Part shown: positions 52,486-61,532 of the stretch, in pieces
How positions within the stretch are numbered: position 1 is the stretch's first letter
Layout: each line of letters starts with the position of its first letter
NCBI GenBank assembly: GCA_048267305.1
Contig: JBLWXT010000003.1
Coordinates: 163,037 to 227,036 of the forward strand
From: Owenweeksia sp048267305
Lineage (GTDB): Bacteria > Bacteroidota > Bacteroidia > Flavobacteriales > Schleiferiaceae
Direction of reading: 5' to 3'
DNA: 64,000 bases
Position numbers and translations under genes: made by a program
The notes under the pieces: generated by a model
Told to the model about the DNA's origin: nothing
Database searches by the model: none
Seen by the model: the letters and a program-made list of their open reading frames with translations, nothing else

Positions 52486-53961
52486 ATGAATAGGATTCTA
52501 TTGATGCTGTGTATTTCTATTGGGCTTCTAAGTTTCCTTTCAGCTCAATCCTTTTGCGAACGAACGGTTACCGGCCCACGCTATTACTCAGGCTCCCAAT
52601 TGTTATCTTTTGATAATAATATCTATTACTTCAGGGGATTTGGTGAAACCGGTTCTGAAAACAGGCAGATTTATTTCTATAAAGCCGATTATTGCCTGCG
52701 AGGATTAGATTCAGTGAAGGTTCCTTTAGACTCTGGGCTATACCGCAACCTCGTTATCTGTCAGAAGGTGAACGATAAAATTATCGGATTATCCATTACA
52801 ACCGACTACCCTACATACCCTTTTGATACCGTAGCCAGTCATGTAAAAAATGAAATTTTTATTTACGATACCAATCTGGTTCTTCAGAATAGGATAAATC
52901 TGAAACATGCTATGGGGAAATACGCTTTCCAAGTTAGAATGACTTTATTGGAAGACTCAATTTTAGCCGTTGCAGGCTCAAATAGAAACGGGAATTTAGG
53001 AGGATACCTAGGGCTTTTTAATTTACAGGGGCATGTTATTGCCGATACTGTAGCGGATAGTTTGGGTTTTTCAACTGATCCGATCGGCACCTTTAATAAA
53101 AATGAATATTTTTTTATCAAGGGAGAGTTTATTTTAAAGTTTAAAACCTCCCCATTGAAAATTCTTGATTTTGACACATTAACCACATATTCCCAGTCAC
53201 TTCGATACCCTATAGATGATATAAGAAGTTCCCTATTACATCCAAATGGCTTTAACTACATGATAGGTACTTGCACCAATTGGCAAAAAATTCCACCACA
53301 GGGAGATTTGATTATTTATAAGTTTGACAGTGCCGGAAATCAGATACAACACCTGATATATGGAGCTAATTACACAGATGATGGTTTGGGTTTTGATGCG
53401 GCAGTAGTAGCCAGCAATGGAGATTTGTTAATTGCCAGCTACCCCGAACGTGCTACACCACAAGGCACAATTTGGGATATGACAGTAACAAGGTTTGATG
53501 AGAACCTCAATAAAAAATGGGACAAGACCTTGTCTCTGCCCGGCATATCTTTTATTCCCAATTTTTCAACTGCTACGCCAGATAATGGTGCAACTTTTCT
53601 CTCTGTTATCTCTGATCCCAATGAAACCCATCCCAATAAAGGGTATAACGATCTGCATATTCTCCACATCGATAGCACCGGCTACTATAGCCCACTTTCC
53701 AATGCTGATTTTGGCGAAATTTTCAGTGCTGCCGCTTCCATTTATCCCAACCCTGTAATCACATCTTTTACAGTGCAGCAGTTAGAGCCTAATGAAACTT
53801 ACCAGGCAGGCATTTACGATGTAAATGGAAAATTACTGGAGCGCATCGAGCTTTCCTTCCCCTTTGATGTAAAAGTGGATAAATTGGCAACAGGCACTTA
53901 CCTGCTTGTTTTACAAGATGACAGCGGGGCGAGGGTTTCTCGAAAGTTTGTTAAGGACTAA
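52486..53961 (+). CDS. Secreted protein with type A T9SS sorting domain
   Basis: 491 aa. Signal peptide MNRILLMLCISIGLLSFLSA. A beta-propeller-like body with repeated ~50-residue units (IYYFRGFGETG..., KIIGLSITTDYPT..., SILAVAGSNRNGN..., GFNYMIGTCTNWQ..., GDLLIASYPERAT...). C-terminal ASIYPNPVITSFTVQQLEPN, GIYDVNGKLLERIEL and ATGTYLLVLQDDSG are the sorting tail. Exported by T9SS. Function unknown. Confidence 0.85.
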   Translation: MNRILLMLCISIGLLSFLSAQSFCERTVTGPRYYSGSQLLSFDNNIYYFRGFGETGSENRQIYFYKADYCLRGLDSVKVPLDSGLYRNLVICQKVNDKIIGLSITTDYPTYPFDTVASHVKNEIFIYDTNLVLQNRINLKHAMGKYAFQVRMTLLEDSILAVAGSNRNGNLGGYLGLFNLQGHVIADTVADSLGFSTDPIGTFNKNEYFFIKGEFILKFKTSPLKILDFDTLTTYSQSLRYPIDDIRSSLLHPNGFNYMIGTCTNWQKIPPQGDLIIYKFDSAGNQIQHLIYGANYTDDGLGFDAAVVASNGDLLIASYPERATPQGTIWDMTVTRFDENLNKKWDKTLSLPGISFIPNFSTATPDNGATFLSVISDPNETHPNKGYNDLHILHIDSTGYYSPLSNADFGEIFSAAASIYPNPVITSFTVQQLEPNETYQAGIYDVNGKLLERIELSFPFDVKVDKLATGTYLLVLQDDSGARVSRKFVKD

Positions 53962-53970
53962 ATCTAAGCC

Positions 53971-55986
53971 CTACTCAAACTCCTTTTCCATTCTTTCCTG
54001 CAGGGCACTTAGTTGATCACGCAGGCTAGCGGCTTCCAGAAAATCGAGGGCCTTGGCGGCATTCTCCATTCTCTTTCTGATTTTCTCCACGTCTTTGCGC
54101 ATCTGCTCCTTAGACTGATATATGGCATCAGGCTCCGCAGCTATATTTATTTTATCATTGGGCAGGTAGGCCGCAGTTGTGGCGCCTGATCCCGCCAAAA
54201 TAGATTCTTTTGATTTTTTAAGGGCCGTGGGAGTGATGCCGTGTTTTTCGTTGTATTCGGCCTGTGTTGCCCTGCGCCTGTTGGTTTCATCAATAGTAAG
54301 GCGCATACTGTTGGTTATTTTGGCTGCATACATAATGGCTTTCCCGTTAAGGTGGCGTGCCGCTCTACCCACGGTTTGTACCAGCGAGCGCTCCGAGCGA
54401 AGGAATCCTTCCTTGTCAGCATCCAGTATGGCAACCAAAGAAACTTCCGGTAAATCCAAGCCTTCACGCAGCAGGTTTACACCAACCAATACATCAAAAA
54501 CCCCAAGGCGCAAATCGCGCATTATTTCCACGCGCTCCAGCGTATCCACATCAGAGTGAATATAGCGGCAGCGCACTCCGTAACGGGTGAGGTATTTGGT
54601 CAATTCCTCTGCCATACGCTTGGTAAGGGTGGTTACCAAAACGCGTTCATCAATCTGTGTGCGGATGTTTATTTCTTCCAAGAGGTCATCTACCTGATTT
54701 TCCACGGGGCGCACTTCTATCACAGGGTCTAATAGCCCTGTGGGGCGAATAAGCTGCTCCACTACTATTCCTCCGGATTTCTCCAGTTCATAATCAGCAG
54801 GAGTGGCACTTATGTAGATGACTTGATTTTGCAGGGCCTCAAACTCTTCAAACTTCAATGGGCGGTTGTCCATCGCAGCGGGTAGCCTAAAGCCATATTC
54901 CACCAGGTTTTCCTTTCGGGAACGGTCGCCACCATACATGGCACGCACCTGAGATGTGGTTACGTGGCTCTCGTCAATTACCATAAGGAAATCATCCGGA
55001 AAATAATCGAGCAAACAGAAGGGACGTGTGCCCGGCATACGGCCATCTAAATAGCGGGAGTAATTTTCAATACCTGAGCAATAACCCAATTCGCGAATCA
55101 TTTCCAGGTCAAACTCCGTACGCTCCTGCAGGCGCTTGGCCTCCAGCGGACGCTGGTTTTGTTTAAAGAAATCTACTTGCGCCATCATATCATCCTGTAT
55201 ACTATGAATGGCTGTTTTTAAGGTGTCTTTGCTGGTTACAAATATATTGGCCGGAAAAATCCGGATACGATCAAACTTTTCAAGTATCTCTCGGGATGAT
55301 GGATCAAAACGTTCTATGGCTTCAATTTCATCACCCCAAAAATGGATGCGTATCGCTGTGTCCGAATAGGCCGGAAAAATATCAACGGTATCGCCCTTCA
55401 CCCTAAAGTTACCTCGGGTAAACTCAGCCGTGGTGCGGCTATACAGTGCACTTACCAATAGGTGGAGAAAACTGTTGCGGCCAATCACCATACCTACTTC
55501 CACCTCAATTACCTGGTTGGCAAATTCCTTTGGATTACCAATACCATAAAGGCAGGATACGGAGGCCACTACAATAACATCGCGCCTTCCCGAAAGGAGA
55601 GAAGAGGTGGTGCTGAGTCGCAACTTTTCAATCTCCTGATTTATGGAGAGGTCTTTTTCTATATAAGTTCCGCTGGAAGGCAAATAGGCTTCCGGCTGAT
55701 AATAATCGTAATAGGAAACAAAATATTCCACGGCATTTTCAGGAAAATACTGCTTGAGCTCACCGTATAGCTGTGCCGCCAAAGTTTTGTTGTGGCTAAG
55801 CACCAAAGTTGGTTTTTCTACCTGTTCAATTACGTTAGCAGCTGTAAAGGTCTTTCCTGAGCCTGTAACACCGAGTAAGGTTTGGTAGCGGTCGCCTCGG
55901 TTTATGCCTTCCACTAATTGACGGATGGCTTCGGGCTGGTCTCCCGTTGGGGAGTAATCGGAAACTATTTTGAACTTTTTAGACAT
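53971..55986 (-). CDS. uvrB: UvrABC system protein B
   Basis: 671 aa, full length. Damage-recognition helicase of nucleotide-excision repair. Walker A LLGVTGSGKTFTAANVIEQ, beta-hairpin region YYQPEAYLPSSGTYIEKD, DFLMVIDESHVTTSQVRAMY, helicase motifs VDTLERVEIMRDLRLG, VNLLREGLDLPEVSL and AARHLNGKAI, and a C-terminal UVR domain for UvrC (LDFLEAASLRDQLSALQERM). Single gene. Note photolyase at 23624 provides a second UV-repair route. Confidence 0.97.
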   Translation of the reverse strand: MSKKFKIVSDYSPTGDQPEAIRQLVEGINRGDRYQTLLGVTGSGKTFTAANVIEQVEKPTLVLSHNKTLAAQLYGELKQYFPENAVEYFVSYYDYYQPEAYLPSSGTYIEKDLSINQEIEKLRLSTTSSLLSGRRDVIVVASVSCLYGIGNPKEFANQVIEVEVGMVIGRNSFLHLLVSALYSRTTAEFTRGNFRVKGDTVDIFPAYSDTAIRIHFWGDEIEAIERFDPSSREILEKFDRIRIFPANIFVTSKDTLKTAIHSIQDDMMAQVDFFKQNQRPLEAKRLQERTEFDLEMIRELGYCSGIENYSRYLDGRMPGTRPFCLLDYFPDDFLMVIDESHVTTSQVRAMYGGDRSRKENLVEYGFRLPAAMDNRPLKFEEFEALQNQVIYISATPADYELEKSGGIVVEQLIRPTGLLDPVIEVRPVENQVDDLLEEINIRTQIDERVLVTTLTKRMAEELTKYLTRYGVRCRYIHSDVDTLERVEIMRDLRLGVFDVLVGVNLLREGLDLPEVSLVAILDADKEGFLRSERSLVQTVGRAARHLNGKAIMYAAKITNSMRLTIDETNRRRATQAEYNEKHGITPTALKKSKESILAGSGATTAAYLPNDKINIAAEPDAIYQSKEQMRKDVEKIRKRMENAAKALDFLEAASLRDQLSALQERMEKEFE

Positions 55987-56069
55987 AGGATTGCAAAACT
56001 ACGGAGGGTTTTTTGTTCAGCAGCAGTAAGTTTAGATAGGTTTTGTAATAGATGGTTAGTAAGACCATA

Positions 56070-57332
56070 TCATCCCCCTTCGCCCCCCTCAAGGGGGGAA
56101 GCTGGTGATGGTGATCCATTGTTCTTCAACTCTATTTCTCTGGCAATTTTCGAGAAGCTTTCAGTTGGTAATAATATGGTGTACTCATCCCAAAAGCTTT
56201 CATCAAAATTAGAATCCTGACTTTCAATTAATCTATCGAGGTTAAGGGTTTCACTGTTTTTAAAGCGTTTTACATTTATTGTGTCTATACTGGTGACCAA
56301 ATAATCCACTTTGGTAACCATCTCAAAATCGTATTGTTTCAATTTGGATTGTATCCTGAATTCGGCATCATTAGTGGCATTGCTGAGGTAATATTTTTCA
56401 CCTACCTTATAATACCACACTTTAGTGTCATTTCTGCTCATATCTAGTTCAATACCTTCCATGGCAAGTCTGGCCCTTAATTCGGCACTTCCGTATTTAT
56501 GGTATTTTAAACCTTCCGGGCTTAATCCAAAATTGAGATGTAAGAATGCCAGTGTTTCCCGGTCAATAATAAAGTAGCCTTTATATCCGGAGAATTTTCC
56601 TTGCTTTTGGTTAAATGTAATTTTAAAGGTGGCGCGGCCCTCAATATTTTGGGAGGGCGCAAACTGGAAGTCATGCAACTCCAAACCATCCTTTGTAAGT
56701 ATTTGGCTGTAGCGGCTATAGTTTACGATGTCCATTTCAAAAATACCCCTGGGATTGAGGCCCAGGTAAAAACCTTTAGAGGCCTTTTCGTCCCTGGTGG
56801 CTCTCATTTTCTGCAGCTTAAACTGATCTGCCCTTCTTTTTCTTTTGGATTGATAGAGGTCAAAAATGGCTTCTGAAAGGTGAACATATTCACTATCACG
56901 CTGTGAAGTTACCCTGTAGAAACCCCGGGATTTGAAAGGATCCTCAAAATAGTTCTCTGGTATTTTGGCGATGGCCATTTCAAGGATTTCAAGAGCTGTA
57001 TGACTTTTAACTATCACTTCATCCAAATGTACCTGCCCGGGTTGGAGCATAAGCTCCAGAGGTTTAACATTTTTACCAAGAGCTATCTTTTTGGTTTTGT
57101 AACCAATAAAGGAAATGACCAGGGTATCACTTTCGTTGAAAGCGGCCATCAGGCGGAAGGCTCCGTTATCATTACTTATTGTTCCATGTGAAGAGCCCTT
57201 GACGTAAACATTGCAATAGGGCAGAGGGGCTGCGGTGAGCGAATCTTTTACTAAACCTTTAATAGGGCCAGACTGAGCTCTTCCCACAAGGGAGAGCAAG
57301 AGTATCAATACATTGAGGTGAATCAGTTTCAA
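56070..57332 (-). CDS. Carboxypeptidase-regulatory-like domain protein, repeat-derived tail
   Basis: 420 aa with signal peptide (MKLIHLNVLILLLSLVGRAQ). A CarboxypepD_reg-like domain (IKGLVKDSLTAAPLPYCNVY, NGAFRLMAAFNESDTLVISF, IGYKTKKI) leads to a beta-rich body of unknown function (YRVTSQRDSEYVHLSEAIFD, YFIIDRETLAFLHLNFG). The last 16 codons (NGSPSPASPLEGGEGG) and the stop lie within the GC-rich palindrome at 56070-56120, so the natural C-terminus seems to have been replaced or extended by a repeat element. Confidence 0.7.
   Translation of the reverse strand: MKLIHLNVLILLLSLVGRAQSGPIKGLVKDSLTAAPLPYCNVYVKGSSHGTISNDNGAFRLMAAFNESDTLVISFIGYKTKKIALGKNVKPLELMLQPGQVHLDEVIVKSHTALEILEMAIAKIPENYFEDPFKSRGFYRVTSQRDSEYVHLSEAIFDLYQSKRKRRADQFKLQKMRATRDEKASKGFYLGLNPRGIFEMDIVNYSRYSQILTKDGLELHDFQFAPSQNIEGRATFKITFNQKQGKFSGYKGYFIIDRETLAFLHLNFGLSPEGLKYHKYGSAELRARLAMEGIELDMSRNDTKVWYYKVGEKYYLSNATNDAEFRIQSKLKQYDFEMVTKVDYLVTSIDTINVKRFKNSETLNLDRLIESQDSNFDESFWDEYTILLPTESFSKIAREIELKNNGSPSPASPLEGGEGG
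56083..56098. repeat. Palindromic GC-rich repeat core
   Basis: CCCCCCT (56083-56089) and AGGGGGG (56092-56098) form a seven-bp stem with a two-base loop. The surrounding TCGCCCCCCTCAAGGGGGGA and GCTGGTGATGGTGAT give the typical dispersed Bacteroidota element. The stop of the minus-strand gene lies just beside it. Confidence 0.6.
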
Positions 57333-57364
57333 AATGGCTGCTGAGGTTTGTGATTTCTTTATAG

Positions 57365-57883
57365 CTAACGAATAAATGGCCTTAGCCGTTTTTCCGAAAG
57401 CACAAAATCAATGAAAGTGAGCCAAAACAGAGATAGTGAGATGTAGGAGTACTGTCTGTCAATCCAGTGAACGATTATCAAGGGCATTACTACAAACGCA
57501 CTCAGAATCCACAGAACCTTCAGTATGTCCAGATGTCCTTTTTTAGGTTTGCTAATAAATCTGATGAGGTAGGTCGATGCTATTCCAAATTGTGAAAGTA
57601 TCAGAAGAATATCTGCTCCCTGAAAATGGAGAATTTTGAACATGGCTCCTAAACAGGATGTTCCGAAAAGGAATTTGAGTATTTTCCAATATTGGGTTTT
57701 AGTAATGGTGGCAAACCTTAACATTAGTAAAGTGCCTAAAATTTGTGCTAGTGATAAACCGATATTTAAAAGCTGCTCACCTATAAGGCTTTGAGGTTTG
57801 TAAAACATAAAATAAACTCCGCAGGCTGCTATGGCAGCAGAGAAGGCTATGAATAAAATCATGGTGTTGCTTGAGATCTTCAT
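57365..57883 (-). CDS. Membrane protein with GldL-like helix motif
   Basis: 172 aa, five predicted membrane helices. LGAMFKILHFQGADILLILS resembles the GALFKIMHWPGAD motif of the gliding-motility motor subunit GldL, and the rest does not extend the similarity. Ends 32 bases before the carboxypeptidase-regulatory gene start. A role in gliding is unsupported beyond this one motif. Function unknown. Confidence 0.55.
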   Translation of the reverse strand: MKISSNTMILFIAFSAAIAACGVYFMFYKPQSLIGEQLLNIGLSLAQILGTLLMLRFATITKTQYWKILKFLFGTSCLGAMFKILHFQGADILLILSQFGIASTYLIRFISKPKKGHLDILKVLWILSAFVVMPLIIVHWIDRQYSYISLSLFWLTFIDFVLSEKRLRPFIR

Positions 57884-58031
57884 GAGAGTAGATAAGAAGT
57901 TGTTGAATTTTAGGCAGCTTCGAAAATATAAAGATTTAGACTCGTGGAGGCGAGATATAAATGAGAAGCAACCATTTATCGAATAATATGAATATTACAA
58001 CATAAGATCACAGATTTGTTAGTAATACTAT

Positions 58032-58039
58032 TATCTTTG
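58032..58039 (+). promoter_or_regulatory. -7 element of TetR gene
   Basis: TATCTTTG matches TAnnTTTG exactly and lies 26 bases before the GTG start of the TetR-type gene. The best TTTG upstream (58015-58018) is too close to serve as a standard -33. Confidence 0.45.
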
Positions 58040-58065
58040 CGAAAATTCTAATTAAGAACCATTAA

Positions 58066-58740
58066 GTGCTTCCAAGTATTAGCATAAAAGTAAATGATCA
58101 CATTTATCTGAAGAGCCCGGAGTCTAGCGAATTGGGCCGTAAGATTGTGACTGAAGGCATCAACCTTATGGATGAGCTGGGCTTTGAGTGCTTTACCTTT
58201 AGAAAGCTGGCGGTGAAAATAGACTCTACGGAAGCCTCTATATACAGGTACTTTGAGAGTAAGCACAAGCTGTTACTCTACCTTACCAATTGGTATTGGG
58301 CATGGATGGAATACAGGTTAATATTTGGTATGGCCAATATTTCAAACCCTAAGGAGAGGTTGGGCCGTGCCATTACCTTATTAACGGAGCAAGTAAATGA
58401 GGATAGTAATTTTTCTCATATTAATGAGGTTAAGCTCAATAGCATTGTAATTGCCGATTCATCCAAATCTTACCAAACTAAAGTTGTGGATGTTGAGAAC
58501 AAAGTAGGTTTGTTTACGGGATATAAGCAATTGGTAGCCAAGGTGAGTGATGTTATAATGGAGTTGAATCCAAATTACAAATACCCACATATGCTGGTAT
58601 CTACCGTAATTGAGGGGGCACATAATCAAAGATATTTTGCTGCGCATCTTCCCAAACTCACAGACTCGGTATCTGGCGAGGATGCCATAACAGAGTTTTA
58701 TCTGGATATAACCTTTAAGGCCATTGACGTTAAACGCTAA
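58066..58740 (+). CDS. TetR-family transcriptional regulator
   Basis: 224 aa from a GTG start. Helix-turn-helix CFTFRKLAVKIDSTEASIYR, YFESKHKLLLYLTNWYWAWM is the TetR N-terminal signature, here at about residues 45-85, later than usual because of a ~25-residue extension. The C-terminal ligand domain is unremarkable. Its stop overlaps the lipoprotein start (TAATG), so the two are coupled. The targets are unknown. The lipoprotein or the SulP operon downstream are candidates. Confidence 0.85.
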   Translation: MLPSISIKVNDHIYLKSPESSELGRKIVTEGINLMDELGFECFTFRKLAVKIDSTEASIYRYFESKHKLLLYLTNWYWAWMEYRLIFGMANISNPKERLGRAITLLTEQVNEDSNFSHINEVKLNSIVIADSSKSYQTKVVDVENKVGLFTGYKQLVAKVSDVIMELNPNYKYPHMLVSTVIEGAHNQRYFAAHLPKLTDSVSGEDAITEFYLDITFKAIDVKR

Positions 58741-59057
58741 TGAAAAAGTATAGTGCACATATGACTGCCATTCAGCAGGGTTTTAAAAACACCTTGTATG
58801 TGCTGGCGTGCATTATATTTCTTACGGCCTGTATATTGCCTCAGGCTACATCCAACTCCGGTATTCCTTTTTATGAATTAAATGAAAACGGTGAAAAGCA
58901 GGTGAAGCTTGGCCAGGAAGAATATGAAATTAATGGCCATGGTTTGTTAATTCCTTTTCGCACTGCAGAGGTTGGAGAATCGCAATTAACCCGCGATTGC
59001 TTTTTTAAATCAGCCTTTTTGAGTGATGTCCCCAATCCCCCTCCCGAATACTGTTGA
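58740..59057 (+). CDS. Small lipoprotein, unknown
   Basis: 105 aa. Lipobox in LACIIFLTACILPQ (LTAC). The mature part is short and ends in CFFKSAFLSDVPNPPPEYC with two Cys. Coupled to the TetR gene by a one-base overlap. A weak hairpin (AGAGCC/GGCTCT, 59070-59091) follows. I do not recognise the family. Confidence 0.55.
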   Translation: MKKYSAHMTAIQQGFKNTLYVLACIIFLTACILPQATSNSGIPFYELNENGEKQVKLGQEEYEINGHGLLIPFRTAEVGESQLTRDCFFKSAFLSDVPNPPPEYC

Positions 59058-59140
59058 TATTTCTTATTGAGAGCCATTTATAGCAGGCTCTTCGTTGGCA
59101 TTTTTAAAGTATTAAACATCAGTATAAACTGATAATCATA

Positions 59141-59158
59141 TTCCCGCATAAGCGGGAA
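59141..59158 (+). promoter_or_regulatory. Palindrome in SulP leader
   Basis: TTCCCGC (59141-59147), ATAA loop, GCGGGAA (59152-59158): a perfect seven-bp inverted repeat ending 15 bases before the SulP ATG. It is followed by an A-run, not a T-run, so it is not a plus-strand terminator. It could be an operator or an mRNA hairpin affecting translation. No binding protein is known to me. Confidence 0.45.
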
Positions 59159-59173
59159 AAAATCTATTATTAA

Positions 59174-60742
59174 ATGAACTCAAATAGTAAGTCGGGGCTT
59201 TTTTCAACCCTGAAACAAGATCTGCCGGCAAGTGTGGTAGTGTTTTTTGTAGCCGTACCACTTTGTCTGGGTATAGCATTGGCAAGTGGAGCGCCATTAT
59301 TCTCGGGCTTAATAGCTGGTATAATTGGCGGTATAGTAGTAGGTTCACTCAGTAATTCATCATTGGGAGTTAGTGGCCCGGCTGCCGGTTTGGCTGTTAT
59401 TGTGCTCACAGCCATTCAAACCTTAGGTTCTTTTGAAACTTTTCTGGTAGCGGTGGTATTGGCAGGGGTTATTCAAATTATAATTGGAGCACTCAAGGGA
59501 GGTATTATTGCCTATTACTTTCCGTCATCAGTAATTAAGGGAATGCTTACCGGTATTGGTATCATTATTATTCTAAAGCAAATCCCACATGCCTTTGGTT
59601 ATGATAATGACTATGAAGGCGACTTGGCATTTTTTCAGCCAGATGGAGAAAACACATTCTCTGAATTGTTTAAAATGCTCGATTATATTTCTCCGGCAGC
59701 TGTGTTGGTGAGTGTGATATCATTAACCATATTGTTGGTTTGGGATGTTGTCCTCTCCAAGAAGCACAGCTTTTTTACCGTAATTCAGGGCCCTCTTGTG
59801 GCTGTAGTGGCGGGTATATTGTATCAGGTTACTACACTTAGGTTTTTTCCTGAGTGGGCGGTAAATGCACAACATCTGGTTACGGTTCCCGTGCCGGATG
59901 GTTTCAATGATTTTTTAGGTCAGTTTACATTTCCAGACTTCAGTGCCATTGGCGATAGCCAAATTTGGATTATAGCCATTACTATGGCTGTTGTAGCCAG
60001 TTTGGAAACTTTACTTTGCGTAGAAGCAGCTGATAAACTGGATCCTAAAAAGAGGGTGACTAATACCAATAGAGAATTATTTGCCCAGGGTACTGGTAAT
60101 ATTTTATCAGGATTAGTGGGTGGACTACCCATTACGCAGGTAATTGTACGCAGTTCGGCCAATATCCAATCCGGTGGGCAATCCAAGCTCTCCGCAATTA
60201 TGCATGGTGTATTCATACTAATCTGCGTGGCCACCATACCTTTCCTTCTTAATCTTATTCCTCTGGCGGTTTTAGCTTGTATCCTTTTTGTAGTAGGTTA
60301 TAAACTGGCAAAGCCAAGTCTTTTTAAGCAGATGTACAATTTGGGTATGAGTCAGTTTTTGCCCTTTGTAGTAACTATAGTTGGTATTGTATTTACCGAT
60401 TTACTAAAAGGTATAGCCATGGGTGTAATTGTAGGCGTTGTGGCATTGCTTAGAAATACTTACAAAAACTCACATTTCCTGCATACAGAAACGGTAGACA
60501 ATGGACTAAAGAAGGTAAAGATGACTCTTGCAGAAGAAGTTACCTTCCTCAATAAGGGAGCTATCCTAAACACCTTAAATGGCTTACCCCAGGGTACCCA
60601 CCTTACGGTTGACTTAAGTGATTCGGTAAGTATAGATTATGATGTGCTGGAGATTATTGACAATTTTAAGAAAACCTCCGCTGAGCGCGATATTACGGTA
60701 GAGCTCATCAATAGGGGGGAGCTTCAAACAGCCGATTACTAG
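59174..60742 (+). CDS. SulP-family anion transporter (probable bicarbonate)
   Basis: 522 aa. SulP transmembrane core: LPASVVVFFVAVPLCLGIAL, ASGAPLFSGLIAGIIGGIVV, SLGVSGPAAGLAVIVLTAIQ, SLETLLCVEAADKLDPKKRV, GNILSGLVGGLPITQVIVRS. It has a C-terminal STAS-like domain (about 435-522) with LTVDLSDSVSIDYDVLEIID. The next gene, 30 bases on, is a beta-carbonic anhydrase, an arrangement typical of bicarbonate transport (inference). Sulfate cannot be excluded. Confidence 0.9.
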   Translation: MNSNSKSGLFSTLKQDLPASVVVFFVAVPLCLGIALASGAPLFSGLIAGIIGGIVVGSLSNSSLGVSGPAAGLAVIVLTAIQTLGSFETFLVAVVLAGVIQIIIGALKGGIIAYYFPSSVIKGMLTGIGIIIILKQIPHAFGYDNDYEGDLAFFQPDGENTFSELFKMLDYISPAAVLVSVISLTILLVWDVVLSKKHSFFTVIQGPLVAVVAGILYQVTTLRFFPEWAVNAQHLVTVPVPDGFNDFLGQFTFPDFSAIGDSQIWIIAITMAVVASLETLLCVEAADKLDPKKRVTNTNRELFAQGTGNILSGLVGGLPITQVIVRSSANIQSGGQSKLSAIMHGVFILICVATIPFLLNLIPLAVLACILFVVGYKLAKPSLFKQMYNLGMSQFLPFVVTIVGIVFTDLLKGIAMGVIVGVVALLRNTYKNSHFLHTETVDNGLKKVKMTLAEEVTFLNKGAILNTLNGLPQGTHLTVDLSDSVSIDYDVLEIIDNFKKTSAERDITVELINRGELQTADY

Positions 60743-60772
60743 CTATAAATCACTTTTTTAAAGAACAAAAAT

Positions 60773-61405
60773 ATGAGAACACATACTAAAGAAACACAGG
60801 CCTCAATGACGCCTGATAAAGCATTGACCTTTCTTAAAGAAGGAAACCAGCGCTTTCAACAAAACCTGAAGGCCAATCGTAATCTATTACAACAGGTAAA
60901 CGAAACCGGGGATGGGCAGTTTCCATTTGCGGCCATACTAAGCTGTATTGACTCCCGGGTTTCTGCCGAGTTGGTATTTGACCAGGGGCTGGGTGATATA
61001 TTCAGCATACGTATAGCCGGCAATTTTGTAAATGAAGATATACTTGGGAGCATGGAGTTTGCCTGTAAGCTGGCCAACTCAAAACTAATTGTAGTGCTTG
61101 GCCATAGTAAGTGCGGTGCCATCAAAGGTGCCTGTGATGATGCCAAATTAGGCAACCTTACAGCCATGCTTAGTAAAATTATGCCGGCAGTAGATGCGGT
61201 AAAGGAGCCTGCAGAAAACAGAAACTCCAGCAACAGTGAGTTTGTAGAGAAGGTATCTCACACCAATGTTGACCTTACTATTAAGAATATTAAGAAGCAA
61301 AGTCCTGTACTTAAGGAAATGCTGGATAATGGCGAAATTGCCATTGTTGGTGCCATGTATGATGTGGAGAATGGCGCGGTAACTTTTATGGAGTCAGAAG
61401 ACTAA
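60773..61405 (+). CDS. Beta-carbonic anhydrase
   Basis: 210 aa. Zinc ligands in AILSCIDSRVSAELVFDQGL (C-x-D-x-R) and LGHSKCGAIKGAC (H-x-x-C), with FSIRIAGNFVNEDILGSMEF. Interconverts CO2 and bicarbonate. In operon with SulP, so the pair may supply bicarbonate for anaplerotic carboxylation or pH control. Followed by the terminator at 61442. Confidence 0.95.
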   Translation: MRTHTKETQASMTPDKALTFLKEGNQRFQQNLKANRNLLQQVNETGDGQFPFAAILSCIDSRVSAELVFDQGLGDIFSIRIAGNFVNEDILGSMEFACKLANSKLIVVLGHSKCGAIKGACDDAKLGNLTAMLSKIMPAVDAVKEPAENRNSSNSEFVEKVSHTNVDLTIKNIKKQSPVLKEMLDNGEIAIVGAMYDVENGAVTFMESED

Positions 61406-61441
61406 TCAGCTTTTTAAACGGATTAGCCCTAAATTTTTAGG

Positions 61442-61481
61442 AAATGGCGGAGGTTCCCAATCTGGTGAACCTTCGCCATTT
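61442..61481. terminator. Bidirectional terminator after carbonic anhydrase
   Basis: Long hairpin AAATGGCGGAGGTTCCC / GGTGAACCTTCGCCATTT with a few mismatches, loop AATCT, then TTAATTT. It separates the convergent carbonic anhydrase and histidine kinase genes. Confidence 0.8.
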
Positions 61482-61532
61482 TAATTTAAAATTGTTTTTG
61501 GGAAGTCATCCTCGTGTAAAATAGCTGTACCC

